DNA of 64,000 nt from Plutella xylostella (taxonomy: Eukaryota > Arthropoda > Insecta > Lepidoptera > Plutellidae): assembly GCF_932276165.1 (NCBI RefSeq), contig NC_063998.1, positions 4,352,501 through 4,416,500 on the forward strand, written 5' to 3'. Shown in pieces: positions 26,401-34,122 of the stretch. The notes beneath the pieces were generated by a model. The model did not search any database, had not been told where the DNA came from, and worked only from the letters and a program-made list of their open reading frames with translations. How positions within the stretch are numbered: the stretch's first letter is position 1; the number at the start of each line of letters is the position of its first letter. The position numbers were made by a program, and so were the translations under genes.

Positions 26401-29400
26401 AAAGTATACAGGCGGAGTTTTTAAAATAGCGATCTCAAGCTCACATGCTGCTCAAGCACATCCTCATAAACACCACTGCTACACACAACACGTCCCCGGA
26501 TTTATAACAGATGTAGCTGGCCCCTTCATCATCAGGGATCGCTATTTTAAAAACTCCGCCTGTATACTTTTAGGCGCAGGCACTTGGTTTTGTACATCCT
26601 ACTGTTGTTGTTGACGTCCTGTAGCGTCCCAGAGGTGCAGAAGGTCTCCACTAATGTTCGGCACGTTCTCCTATCTACGGCTGTAGGTACATTTGGCTCC
26701 AGCTAAGTCCCCTGGCCCGCAGCGCGCTTTCAACACTTCAGCTCCATGCTTAGACATGGCGTCTACGGGAGCGCCTTCCATTTCCATCCACGTTCAATTT
26801 ATTCATGAAGACTTGTAGAATCAATATAATAGGCCTTTGACATCAGGAAGCATTATTATCTTACATTTGAGAGACATCAAGAAATTACAGAAGCTGACTC
26901 CCTTTGTATTAACGAATAACCATATCTAGCAGTGAATAGTTTCGGCCTATTCGTGTGGCCATCCCCATTTAAAATACGAATCACTAGCAAGCATTTTCAA
27001 AGTAATCATAATACCTGACCATTGCCCAACAGAAGAACCTGATGTGGAACACAGTAACCGTCCAGTACAACGCACTGATCGAGGAGGAGCAGGACGAGCA
27101 CTTCAAGGTGACCTGCGAGTACGGGTACGACTTCTGGAAGACCGTCACCTTCCCCTTCTTGGATGTCGAGTGAGTATGAGCTGTCACTTTATTAAGTGGT
27201 AGAGAGAGATACGGATTTTAATAAAGTTGGTTCGACTTCATAAGACGGCCGACTGGTGTAGTGGTTAGTGACTGATATGTCGAAGGTCCCGGGTTCGATT
27301 CCCGGCTGGGGTAGGACCTCATGTGGAACACAGTAACCGTCCAGTACAACGCACTGATCGAGGAGGAGCAGGACGAGCACTTCAAGGTGACCTGCGAGTA
27401 CGGGTACGACTTCTGGAAGACCGTCACCTTCCCCTTCTTGGATGTCGAGTGAGTATGACCTGGAACTCTATTATGGTACGGTCAGGTGCAAAGAAACCTG
27501 ACCCCCCTCTCATACTAATAATGCTTCTGAGGGGGGTCAGGTTTATCTGCACCTTACTGTACTTGCAAATGGTGGTTTAACAGCCTTTGTTCTTTTATAG
27601 GTAGTTCGACTTGTGAAACATGAGAGTCAATTTTTTTTTACCACGTTTATGTTTAAATATAATTTTATAAGGCTTTAGCCTCTTCACAGCGCTTATATGT
27701 AGCATGTGTCTGATTTACGATCTTTTTTTGATCATGGTCTGTGAGGTTCTGCTAGCGGACTCAGACAGAGACTACTCGCGATAGTCGCGATGATATTTTC
27801 CACTGAATTCATGAATAATAATAGTTTGCTGAATTTACATTGACGACATGGTTTCCTACAGTCTTTGAATTTGAACTGATGAAAACCCCAGTTGTAAGCT
27901 CGAAACAAAAGCTCAAAAAGTTATAATTTTATATGTGCCTACTAACTCATCCATCTCCAATCCGTCCTGTACAGTGAGTGATTATTTTCTTCATCTATAT
28001 CTATGTACTAACTAATCCCTCTCTTCACCCCCTCCAGAGTGGCGACAGGCAACCCAGTAGTATTCACGCTCCAGCCGCCGGAGTGCTACATGGAGATCCG
28101 GGCCGGGTACGGCGCGGGCGGCGCGCGCGTGGCCGGCCCCGTGCGCGTCGGCGACCCGCTCACGCTGCTCATCTACATGCGCAGCGCTTACGGTCAGTTC
28201 ATCATCATCATCAGCCAATAATCATCGACTGCTGGATATAGGCCACTCCCAAGGAGCGCCACAAAACTTGGTCCTCGGTCTTCCTCATCCAGCCAGTACC
28301 TTCAAGTTATATAGCCGTCTATGGTTATAAAATATTACGGTCAGTCACTAGTTAACTATACTATACCCGGTAGTGTTCACCCTCCAGCCGCCGGAGTGCT
28401 ACATGGAGATCCGGGCCGGGTGCTCATCTACATGCGGAGCGCTTACGGTCAGTCACTAGTCAACTATACCCCATCCAAGATAACGAGATAAAGCATATAT
28501 GGGGACCGTTACTGAGTTACATTGCGATAGCGAGAGATTATTATATCTGTCCTTGGCGTCAGTTGGTCTACAGAGTTGTGTGTTTCGTGGTACATGTAAA
28601 TAAGTTCATTTATCCCGTTATCTTGGACGAGATATATTGTATACAAGATCTTCTGACTACCCTTTCGGGGATTACAGTCGTGAGCATATTATGTATGTAT
28701 GTATTGCAAGTCCCGGGTCTGATTCCGAGTTCAGCGCACGCAATAATCCACTGAGGAGATTGACTACACTTGTGTAAAAATAGAGCGCTTTTAGTGGTAT
28801 CATAAAGCTATTATCTTCGTTTATGTGAGATGGACCGTTTATGCAGTTGGCGCAGCTTTTTGTAAATAAGTCAACAGTAACACTGGGAGCACGTGGGGAA
28901 TTCGTATTCGTGTTGTTTTAGAGGTAGGTAAGTATGTAATAAATAAAATTTAATTTATAGTTGGACAATTAACGATTTATGATTATTTACACCAACAATT
29001 TCCAAATTAGTTAAGTACAGTCTTTACAAAATCGTCTGCACAGTTTCAAGCCTTTTACGGCAACAATGTCAGTCATTAAAAATTCCGAGTTGTTTTACCA
29101 AAACACAGACATCTGCCGCTAACCGCAACATCCGAAGGGCGGGAAATTTAACGCTCCGTAAACACAACATAATCACAAATTCACGATGCTCGATGCCGGT
29201 TCGTCTGGCAATACCAAAACAAACCAGAATTACTGACCCCTGCATTATGTTTGTTCCCTCTCCCTCGGAGGATTCTTCGAGGGTTACTCTACCTTGACAA
29301 AGAATAAACGAACGAGTGCTGTCATGCAATCGGTACGTTTAGTATAGGTAGTTTAGTACATCGAGACATAGAGTCGTGGTTAGCGTAGAACCGCTCCAAA

Positions 29401-31596
29401 ACTTCCTTTTTCGTGTGCTAAAGTGACCCTCCAAAAATCTTTCCGAGGAAAGACCATAATTGGATTGTCGAGTAATCACATTTTCCAACTATCCGGGCTA
29501 TTAGGCACAAGTTTTCCAGCCAAGTTCAATGGCTCCTGTTTGGTTGTGGATCAAAGTTCGGTGACTGAATTGGTTCGTTGTTTTTTCCAGACGGCTTCGA
29601 TATCGTGGTGAACGACTGTTTCGCACATAACGGGGCGGCTAAGAGGATACAACTGATCGATGATTTGGGGTGAGTTTGACCTCAAGTCGTTATAGAGCGT
29701 ACACAGATCTTGTAATAGGTACGTCTAACTTGACTTAACAATCAAATTAAATGAATTTCTTCAGCTTTTTACGAATTATGAAATTATTAAAAAAACAGTC
29801 ATTGTGTGTGATCAACACCCCTTCATCTACTGCTGAACATACCTCTCAAGAAGCGTCACAACCACAACATTGTCATCTTCATCATATTTCGGGAACCAAA
29901 CTACCCACTTACTTATACAGGAGTCCCGAAGCATATACAGAATTACACTTGATCAATACCTACCATCTTTCATAGAAAACACTATTAACCGCAGGTCAGT
30001 TGATATTGATAGAAACTCTTTTTCGCCGATATGAAAGTTTACCTAACATCACGGCTCGCCGAATAACGCTACAAAGAATGAATGGTCTAACTAATCTCCC
30101 CCCATCTCCTTCCAGTTGCCCAGTAGACGACAAGCTGATCTCCCGGTTCCGAGGCTCATGGTCTGAGACGGGTGTGTTCGAGACACAAGTCTTCGCCTAC
30201 ATGAAGACCTTCCGCTTCACGGGATCGCCCGCGCTGTATATCGAGTGTGATGTTCGCATGTGCCACGGGAGGTGTCCGGTGAGTGTAATATGTGTTAATA
30301 TGGTTTTAGAGCGGATGGTGTTCGGTGAGTTTGGGACTGATGTAATGAGTGCTAAAATGAGTTTCTATATGCTTTCATGTAATTGTCTAGGTAGCACAGG
30401 GCGCAAGGCCAGTTGTGACGAGGTCAATGGCTCTTTACTCTTGACACAACACGATGTGGTAGAGCGGAGATATCAGCGTCTTACCATAACCCGTCCTGTA
30501 ACATCACTTGACCTCCCACCAGCCTTTAAACATAGGCTTTTCCCATCGAGCGTCACAACAGTTTGACCGTAGTATTCCACTATCATAAAAAGTATTTTGT
30601 TTCAGCAGCACACCATACCACTTTCAATACCTATTATACTCACACCACCAACACAAACTTGACTACTATAATGTACTTACACTATACCCTTACAATTCAC
30701 TTGCAGTCACAACCCTGCCACTGGCGCAACATGAAGAGCGTGCGCAAGCGGTCGGCCGACCAGCCGGGGGCGCTGCCGGGGGCGGTCGCGGGGGCCGGGG
30801 CGGGGGTGGGGCGGCTCTCGGAGAACATCTCGCTGTTCCAGTCTCTAAGAGTGCTGCAGGAAGGTGAAGATGATGATGAAGCGCCCGCTAGAGCTGGTGA
30901 GTAATAGAGGGGAAAGATCTGTAATATAAGCCTCGGAAATGTATAATGCGCCTGTAGATTGATATGCAATTTATGGCATGAAGACGAATTATTGCTATCA
31001 GTACTGCACTTGGAGTTGGTCAAAATGATAGATTTTTGACATCGACACAGTAAATAATAGTAATTATCAGCCAAAGGGTGCAGCAGAGCTGTTTTGCTTG
31101 CCAGCTGGTCCCAATGCAAGTATTGGGCTAGGCTTGTGACAGTCGTGAAAGGAAATCTATTAGATTATACTCTGTCCATTATGTTATTGGTTTTTTGACA
31201 TTCGAAATCCCATACATATTTGACGACTGCAAAGGAAAACCAACTTTATTTACGAGTGGTAGCCACTGACTGCCCAGTAATCCTCACACGTTTAAGGTGC
31301 AGTTTTCATTCGCAAAAAAAAGACAACCAGGCTATTACAGTCCTGCAAAATAATCTGAAAGCCACTTGACGCATCTTACTCTTGTTGTACGTAAATACTA
31401 ACCAAAAACTTCCTTTCCAGCTACAGCAGAAGGTCAAACCTGCATGAAGAACACCGCTCTAGGCGCCCTGATCTCCGTGTGCGCAGTGCTAGCGGCGGCG
31501 GCGGGAGGCGCCATGTTGTTGGCTACCCGCGCCCTGCGTCGTCCCACTGTGTCAGCTTCCGCTAGCTATGTACCGCACAAGGGACGGATCAATTAG
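8499..31596 (+). CDS. Zona pellucida (ZP) domain transmembrane protein, 13 coding exons, 518 residues
   Basis: Exons: 8499-8515, 15760-15796, 16060-16257, 16465-16512, 22850-22988, 24081-24164, 26174-26307, 27033-27169, 28038-28192, 29591-29669, 30116-30278, 30707-30896, 31421-31596 (TAG). Phases match at all twelve junctions (1557 nt). Residues 1-18 plus the start of exon 3 form a signal peptide (VRLLLLCSALLLTQ, then PAQA). An acidic Ser/Glu-rich segment follows to about 110. The ZP module runs from Cys152 to about Cys401. It has the N-terminal half in exons 6-8 (NGSFTGLVYSAG, NRCGTL, VTCEYGYDFW) and the C-terminal half in exons 9-12 (PPECYMEI, NDCFAHNG, IECDVRMCHGRCP). RKRS at 410-413 is a furin-type cleavage site, residues about 473-495 are a membrane helix, and 23 residues form the tail. 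This is the architecture of arthropod apical/cuticular ZP proteins. The dusky/miniature/piopio or cypher-like groups are possible, but I cannot assign an orthologue. An extra phase-0 exon in the 6.3-kb fourth intron cannot be excluded. Confidence 0.93.
10894..11272. mobile_element. Inverted-repeat transposon remnant, CTCAGGGGGTCACTCT ends
   Basis: The left end (CTCAGGGGGTCACTCT, then CGAACGAACG, then TCACGCTATCGG) is mirrored at the right end (CCGATTGCGTGAAAAT, then CGTTCGTTCG, then AGAGTGACCCCCCTGAG). The terminal inverted repeats are about 65 bp and imperfect, around a roughly 250-bp core. No coding sequence is present, so it is a MITE-type element. Relatives lie at 2205-2275 and 29281-29432; the latter shares the internal phrase AGAGTCGTGGTTAGCG. 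I could not define a target-site duplication. Confidence 0.75.
11533..11716 (-). mobile_element. Dispersed SINE/RTE-like repeat, reverse orientation
   Basis: Read on the minus strand, this has the family order seen at 46286-46516: ACTAGCAGTTCTCGCGAG, CTTCGCCTTAAAAAGTTTTC, GAATTCCGCGAT, then an AAATCGGTTCAGCC-type phrase and a tail with TACACACACAAATACTAC. It is diverged and has no coding capacity. Confidence 0.7.
12185..12219. repeat. 12-bp perfect inverted repeat
   Basis: ATATGCATTCCC at 12185-12196 and GGGAATGCATAT at 12208-12219 form a stem with an 11-base loop, in the first intron of the ZP gene. It is probably a transposon remnant. Confidence 0.7.
16770..16801. repeat. 12-bp perfect inverted repeat
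   Basis: AACCTTTGATGT and ACATCAAAGGTT are separated by ATACGAGA, giving a stable stem in the fourth ZP intron. No flanking duplication was identified. Confidence 0.7.
17814..19042. mobile_element. Non-autonomous DNA transposon with 25-bp perfect TIRs and TA duplication
   Basis: The left end AGGTGAAGTGCGGTAATTGC (continuing to 17838) is a perfect inverse of the right end at 19018-19042. Both ends are bordered by TA (17812-17813 and 19043-19044), which points to a Tc1/mariner/pogo-type or similar TA-targeting transposase. The core GGTAATTGCAACTA or its complement recurs inside with small changes near 17841, 18201, 18645, 18807 and 18829, as expected of repeated transposase-binding sites. Internal open frames (18123-18329 +, 18134-18361 -, 18716-18907 +) are short and have no DDE-type features. 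Confidence 0.85.
19860..20367. mobile_element. Foldback element with long inverted arms and 9-bp target duplication
   Basis: Two arms of about 170 bp are inverted copies. The left arm (19860-20030) contains CTGTTTGTGATTTATAAAGT and CTCTGTTTGTGAGGCATAAA; the right arm (20210-20367) carries the same phrases in reverse complement. Outer ends read GACTCCG and, inverted, GTCTCCG. GGATAAGTC occurs directly at 19851-19859 and 20368-20376, a 9-bp duplication. Long arms with a 9-bp duplication suggest a Mutator-like (MULE) origin. It has no coding capacity. Confidence 0.85.
22681..22775. mobile_element. Possible short mariner-derived MITE
   Basis: The start TACACTCGCGTGCAATGAAA resembles the left end of the element at 39287-39519, and GAAAAAGTTTCA (22698) and TGAAACTTTTTC (22734) are inverted. 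The right end (CAATGAGTGCA near 22765) is only an approximate match, so the limits are uncertain. It lies just upstream of exon 5 of the ZP gene. Confidence 0.4.
22989..24080. other. Fifth intron of the ZP gene
   Basis: A 1.1-kb intron. Apart from the 19-bp exon 5 copy I see no repeat or gene. The 75-residue open frame at 23666-23893 has no splice continuity with the ZP exons. Confidence 0.6.
23048..23066 (+). repeat. 19-bp repeat of ZP exon 5 sequence in the following intron
   Basis: These 19 bases repeat exactly positions 22959-22977 inside exon 5 (GACACAGGACCAACGGGAG). The copy lies 60 bp after the exon's donor site. It is the weakest of a series of exon copies found downstream of exons 5, 7, 8 and 9. 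Confidence 0.7.
24855..25070 (+). mobile_element. About 210-bp MITE, copy 1, in ZP intron 6
   Basis: The ends read GTACGGTGGCCTG and CAGGCCACCGTAC. The inverted repeats extend about 45 bp inward through CTAAAAGTATACAGGCGGAG and a TAGCGATC-type motif. The core (GATGATGAAGGGTCCAGCTA to AGCATGTGAGCTTGAGATCG) is present in opposite orientation at 26383-26584. It has no coding capacity. Confidence 0.85.
25955..26098. mobile_element. 144-bp piggyBac-type MITE flanked by TTAA
   Basis: TTAA stands at 25951-25954 and 26099-26102, immediately outside imperfect inverted repeats of about 33 bp. Both arms share the phrase AGCGTAACGTAAAGGGA on the left and its complement on the right. TTAA target use is diagnostic of piggyBac-like transposases. 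It inserted 75 bp before exon 7 of the ZP gene. Confidence 0.8.
26338..26382 (+). repeat. Internally deleted copy of ZP exon 7
   Basis: The beginning of exon 7 (ACCCGGACTGCATG, then ACATCAAC) is joined directly to its last bases plus donor (CATCCCACTGTATGTAC), so about 90 bp of exon interior are missing. One extra T is inserted. It lies about 30 bp after the real exon's donor and cannot encode the exon's protein segment. Confidence 0.85.
26383..26584 (-). mobile_element. About 200-bp MITE, copy 2, in ZP intron 7
   Basis: This is the same family as 24855-25070, with the core inverted relative to copy 1 and with the terminal phrase GCGCCTAAAAGTATACAGGC intact. It abuts the broken exon 7 copy. 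The two MITE copies bracket exon 7, and in an RNA transcript they would be complementary to each other. Confidence 0.85.
27244..27313 (+). repeat. tRNA-derived SINE head
   Basis: The stretch has a polymerase III A-box-like TGGTGTAGTGG (27254-27264) and a canonical B box GGTTCGATTCC (27292-27302) with the usual spacing. It resembles the tRNA-like heads of lepidopteran SINEs. It does not fold as a complete tRNA with an acceptor stem, and no SINE body follows: the sequence passes directly into a second copy of ZP exon 8. Confidence 0.7.
27315..27448 (+). pseudogene. Second copy of ZP exon 8
   Basis: From 27321 to 27458 the sequence is identical to 27042-27179 (138 bp, including the donor GTGAGTATGA), offset by 279 bp. 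Upstream the copies diverge (GAACCTG versus GGACCTC). The copy keeps an AG at 27313-27314 and an open frame in the same phase (DLMWNTVTVQYN instead of KNLMWNTVTVQYN), so it could replace exon 8. Including both would break the frame, because the first exon ends in phase 2 and the copy starts in phase 0. The acceptor has no pyrimidine tract; it is preceded by the SINE head, so use is doubtful. The lack of differences suggests a very recent duplication or an assembly artefact. Confidence 0.8.
27476..27562. mobile_element. 87-nt near-perfect hairpin (tiny MITE or microRNA-like precursor)
   Basis: Arms 27476-27509 and 27529-27562 pair at 30 of 34 positions (shared ACCTGACCCCCCTC) around a 19-base loop. 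The outer ends are GTAC on both sides, compatible with a TA-targeting MITE. Size and stem length also fit an animal microRNA precursor. It is located in the eighth ZP intron, just after the duplicated exon. Confidence 0.8.
28199..28320. repeat. Dispersed lepidopteran repeat fragment (CATCATCATCAGCC family)
   Basis: The phrases CATCATCATCAGCC, CTGCTGGATATAGGCC and CTTCCTCATCCAGCCAGT belong to a family I know as abundant in moths, probably derived from the 3' part of an RTE-type LINE. Another diverged copy lies at 53380-53520. Confidence 0.65.
28365..28447 (+). repeat. Internally deleted copy of ZP exon 9
   Basis: The start of exon 9 (CTCCAGCCGCCGGAGTGCTA and onward to GGGCCGGGT) is fused to its end (GCTCATCTACATGCGGAGCG, CTTACG and donor GTCAGT), with about 57 bp of the GC-rich middle missing. 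The copy is bracketed by a direct repeat GGTCAGTCACTAGT (about 28339 and 28448). It cannot replace exon 9 without losing about 19 residues of the ZP-C half. Confidence 0.85.
29281..29432. mobile_element. Short relative of the 10894-11272 inverted-repeat element
   Basis: The left end (TTACTCTACC, then AAACGAACGAG, then GTCATGCAATCGGTACG) matches the family terminus. The internal phrase AGAGTCGTGGTTAGCG is shared with the 11-kb copy, and AAAGTGACCCTCC near 29420 may be the right end. It lies in intron 9 of the ZP gene, about 160 bp before exon 10. Confidence 0.55.
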
Positions 31597-33060
31597 ACAG
31601 CTAGTGTAGTGTTTGTAAGCGTAGATTTGGATAAACTCAAACTCAACATTTTTATTCGTTTACGCAGGTAAATTCAGATGTTATATTCCATTTACTGCTT
31701 ATTCATTAAACATACGAACATTTTAGATTGTGTAAAAGCTATGTGTGAAAAGAATAGAAGAGATGGGTTTAAGAGTGTGATGTTTGTAATTGTAGATTCC
31801 GATGACAGCCGTGTAGCTGTAGAAGAGAAAAAATCAAGTGTGTTGTTTGTAATTGTACATTCTAAAATGTAGCAATAGAGGCGGATTTGGATGACAGTTG
31901 TGCGTCGCAAACGTACTTTTTTGATGTAGTTGTAGATTTTCATTAATTATTTACGTAGATTCATAGCGCGCGCGTTGATACCTACTCTAGATATGTATGC
32001 TTCTGTAGTTGGCAACACCAGTGCAACAAATCTTATGACACGTTTAACTTGGGCTGCACTAGATCAGTTATAACTCGTAGCTAAATCTCGCTTAGCAAAA
32101 CTATTCCGATAGTTCTGATACCTAGAATTATAGGGAATTTATAACGATGACATTTAAATGGCCTCATTGTAAACAACGACCGTTATGTTATACACATCGG
32201 ACAGATTAACCGAAAGTATTCAAATTTTTAATTATATGCCTTCAATTATTATCAGCAAGTCACTCAGGTATACTCTCACTCATATTTATAAGTAAGTATA
32301 GATGTATGTAATAACGTATACTAAGCAAAAGAATGATAAAAATAATGGCGAGCTTATGATAATTTGTTTCAAAGAAGTGCTTTTGAATGCTGCTATATTT
32401 TAATGTTACCTCATTGGTAGACCTGAGATAAGTGTTTTAGGAAGGACCAACGATTAGTATTAGTTTCTTTTTGTACGGTGGATCACAAGTAACTTTTGTT
32501 AGGCAATATTGGTATCCATTTGAACTATTCTTATAAACAGTCCGACCCATACATGCTAATTAATTCAAACTGGGGGAAAATTATTGAAATTCAATTACCT
32601 AGTACTTATAAAGTATTTTCTGGAATAAATTCTTGTTGTCCATTGTACAAATCATTGACATTAATTTAAGTAAGTATTTAAGTATCTATCTAAAATAAAA
32701 TTTTGTTTAAAGAATTGGACTTCTCGTGAGGATTTATATTTGTTTTATCGATAAATTAAATATACCTCCTTCGGGTTGTCTTATTAGTTTTAGTGTTTGT
32801 GATAAATATAAGACCAACTTAGTTAAGGCGTATATTTATTGAAATAATTTATATAATTATGGAGTAATCATAATGTAGACGTAGACGCTTGTAAATAAAT
32901 ATTTTTAAGCAGTAGAATGAAAATGCTCATAATTTTAATTTGTACGACTAAGTGGCAGTAGAACTTTGTATTTTTACCTAGAACAGGATTGTGATTAAGT
33001 ATTTGTAACGCAGAATTGAATTGATAAGGTATCTTAAGAGCAATAAAATATTATGAAATT
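31597..33060 (+). other. Probable 3' UTR of the ZP gene
   Basis: After the TAG at 31594-31596 there is no further exon. The first strong AATAAA on the plus strand with a plausible cleavage context is at 33042-33047, implying a 1.45-kb AT-rich 3' UTR. The overlapping open frames at 31678-31943 on both strands look like chance. Confidence 0.55.
33042..33047 (+). promoter_or_regulatory. Poly(A) signal of the ZP gene
   Basis: AATAAA followed by AT-rich sequence. It faces the Setd3 poly(A) signal at 33164-33169 on the other strand. Confidence 0.5.
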
Positions 33061-33062
33061 TT

Positions 33063-33114
33063 AACGGTTCGTCATTTTATAACATACATAAAAAAAACGG
33101 TTCGTCATTTTATA
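33063..33114. repeat. 19-bp direct repeat between convergent poly(A) sites
   Basis: AACGGTTCGTCATTTTATA occurs at 33063-33081 and again at 33096-33114, separated by a short A-rich stretch. It lies exactly in the gap between the ends of the ZP and Setd3 genes. Confidence 0.85.
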
Positions 33115-33163
33115 TTAGAGAGAAAACCATGAGAAAAAGTTTGATTCGAATGAAAACAATAGT

Positions 33164-33169
33164 TTTATT
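33164..33169 (-). promoter_or_regulatory. Poly(A) signal of Setd3
   Basis: TTTATT on the plus strand is AATAAA on the minus strand, about 950 bp after the Setd3 stop codon. It is the best candidate I see. It would place the hAT-type element inside the Setd3 3' UTR. Confidence 0.45.
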
Positions 33170-33558
33170 TAAGAAACGAATGTATAACAAAAGTTTACAA
33201 AAAACAATTATAAGCTCTTAGTAAAATTTAAATAAATTCTATTAATTATCAATATTTAAAACAAAGCAAACACACTTGAAGTATCAAAAAAATCACGCGC
33301 AGATTTTTTCGTAAAAAGCTCTCTGTTTTGGTTTAATACACCAAGAAAATAGTTAAATTAACAAAATACTGAACACATTATAAAGTATCATTTACCTTAG
33401 ACAGATTATTCTCATTCCAGATAAGACACAAAAATATTTCTGGTTTTTAAATATTTTTATATCAAATAAGTAAATAAATCATGTTCACAGTTATTCCTTA
33501 ATCCTATCTAAAATAGCCCTGAGGGCCTCGATCAAAGACTGAGTCTTGTAGTCCGAAC

Positions 33559-34066
33559 TAGGGCATACAATACCGTAATACCGGTATCCGTAATACCGGG
33601 ATCCCGGACCAAATTTCAGCTTTTTTCAATACCGGTATTGAAAGTTAATACCGGTATTGAAGTAATACCGGAATAGGACGTTTTTAGGCTATAAATAAAG
33701 CGATTAAGATTTAGTTAGCCTTGTGTTCCTATATACTGTGAAAGCGCACTTGTTCCCAACCGTTTAATGCAGTTTTCGGCTGCTAGAAATCCACTGTTGA
33801 CCATGCGTAAACCGACACCGGATGAAAAAAATAATTTATTTTAAAATTTAAACTCGAAAACTGAATTCTCGTAAAAATCTACAACAAAATACAGAATATG
33901 ATTGCATTTTCTTGTTTTATTTTGATGTATACGACCTTTAAAGACAGTATATGCCATTTATTACAAGGAAGTCTAATACCGGTATTAATACCGGGATCCC
34001 GGTATTGACTTGTAATACCGGAACTCAATACCGGTATTGAAAATTGTTCCGGTATTGCATGCCCTA
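33559..34066. mobile_element. 508-bp hAT-type MITE with 8-bp target duplication
   Basis: GTCCGAAC is duplicated at 33551-33558 and 34067-34074. The element starts TAGGGCATACAATACCG and ends CGGTATTGCATGCCCTA, inverted repeats of about 17 bp. The 8-bp duplication and TAGGG ends fit the hAT superfamily. The interior is filled with GGTATT/AATACC palindromes in both orientations, so the RNA would fold strongly. It has no transposase frame. It lies in the putative 3' UTR of Setd3, 56 bp after the stop codon. Confidence 0.88.
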
Positions 34067-34122
34067 GTCCGAACCTTATGAATAAGAATATCTTTGTAAG
34101 TTACATACTGTTGTGTGCAGAT

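Noticed and set aside
27244..27313. Possible tRNA gene
   Set aside because: A and B boxes are present, but no seven-base-pair acceptor stem closes the fold and the 3' side is exon-copy sequence. It fits a SINE head better.
30000..30566. 188-codon open frame as an independent gene
   Set aside because: It is ZP exon 11 read through its acceptor and donor into flanking intron. The splice sites and phases assign only 30116-30278 to the protein.
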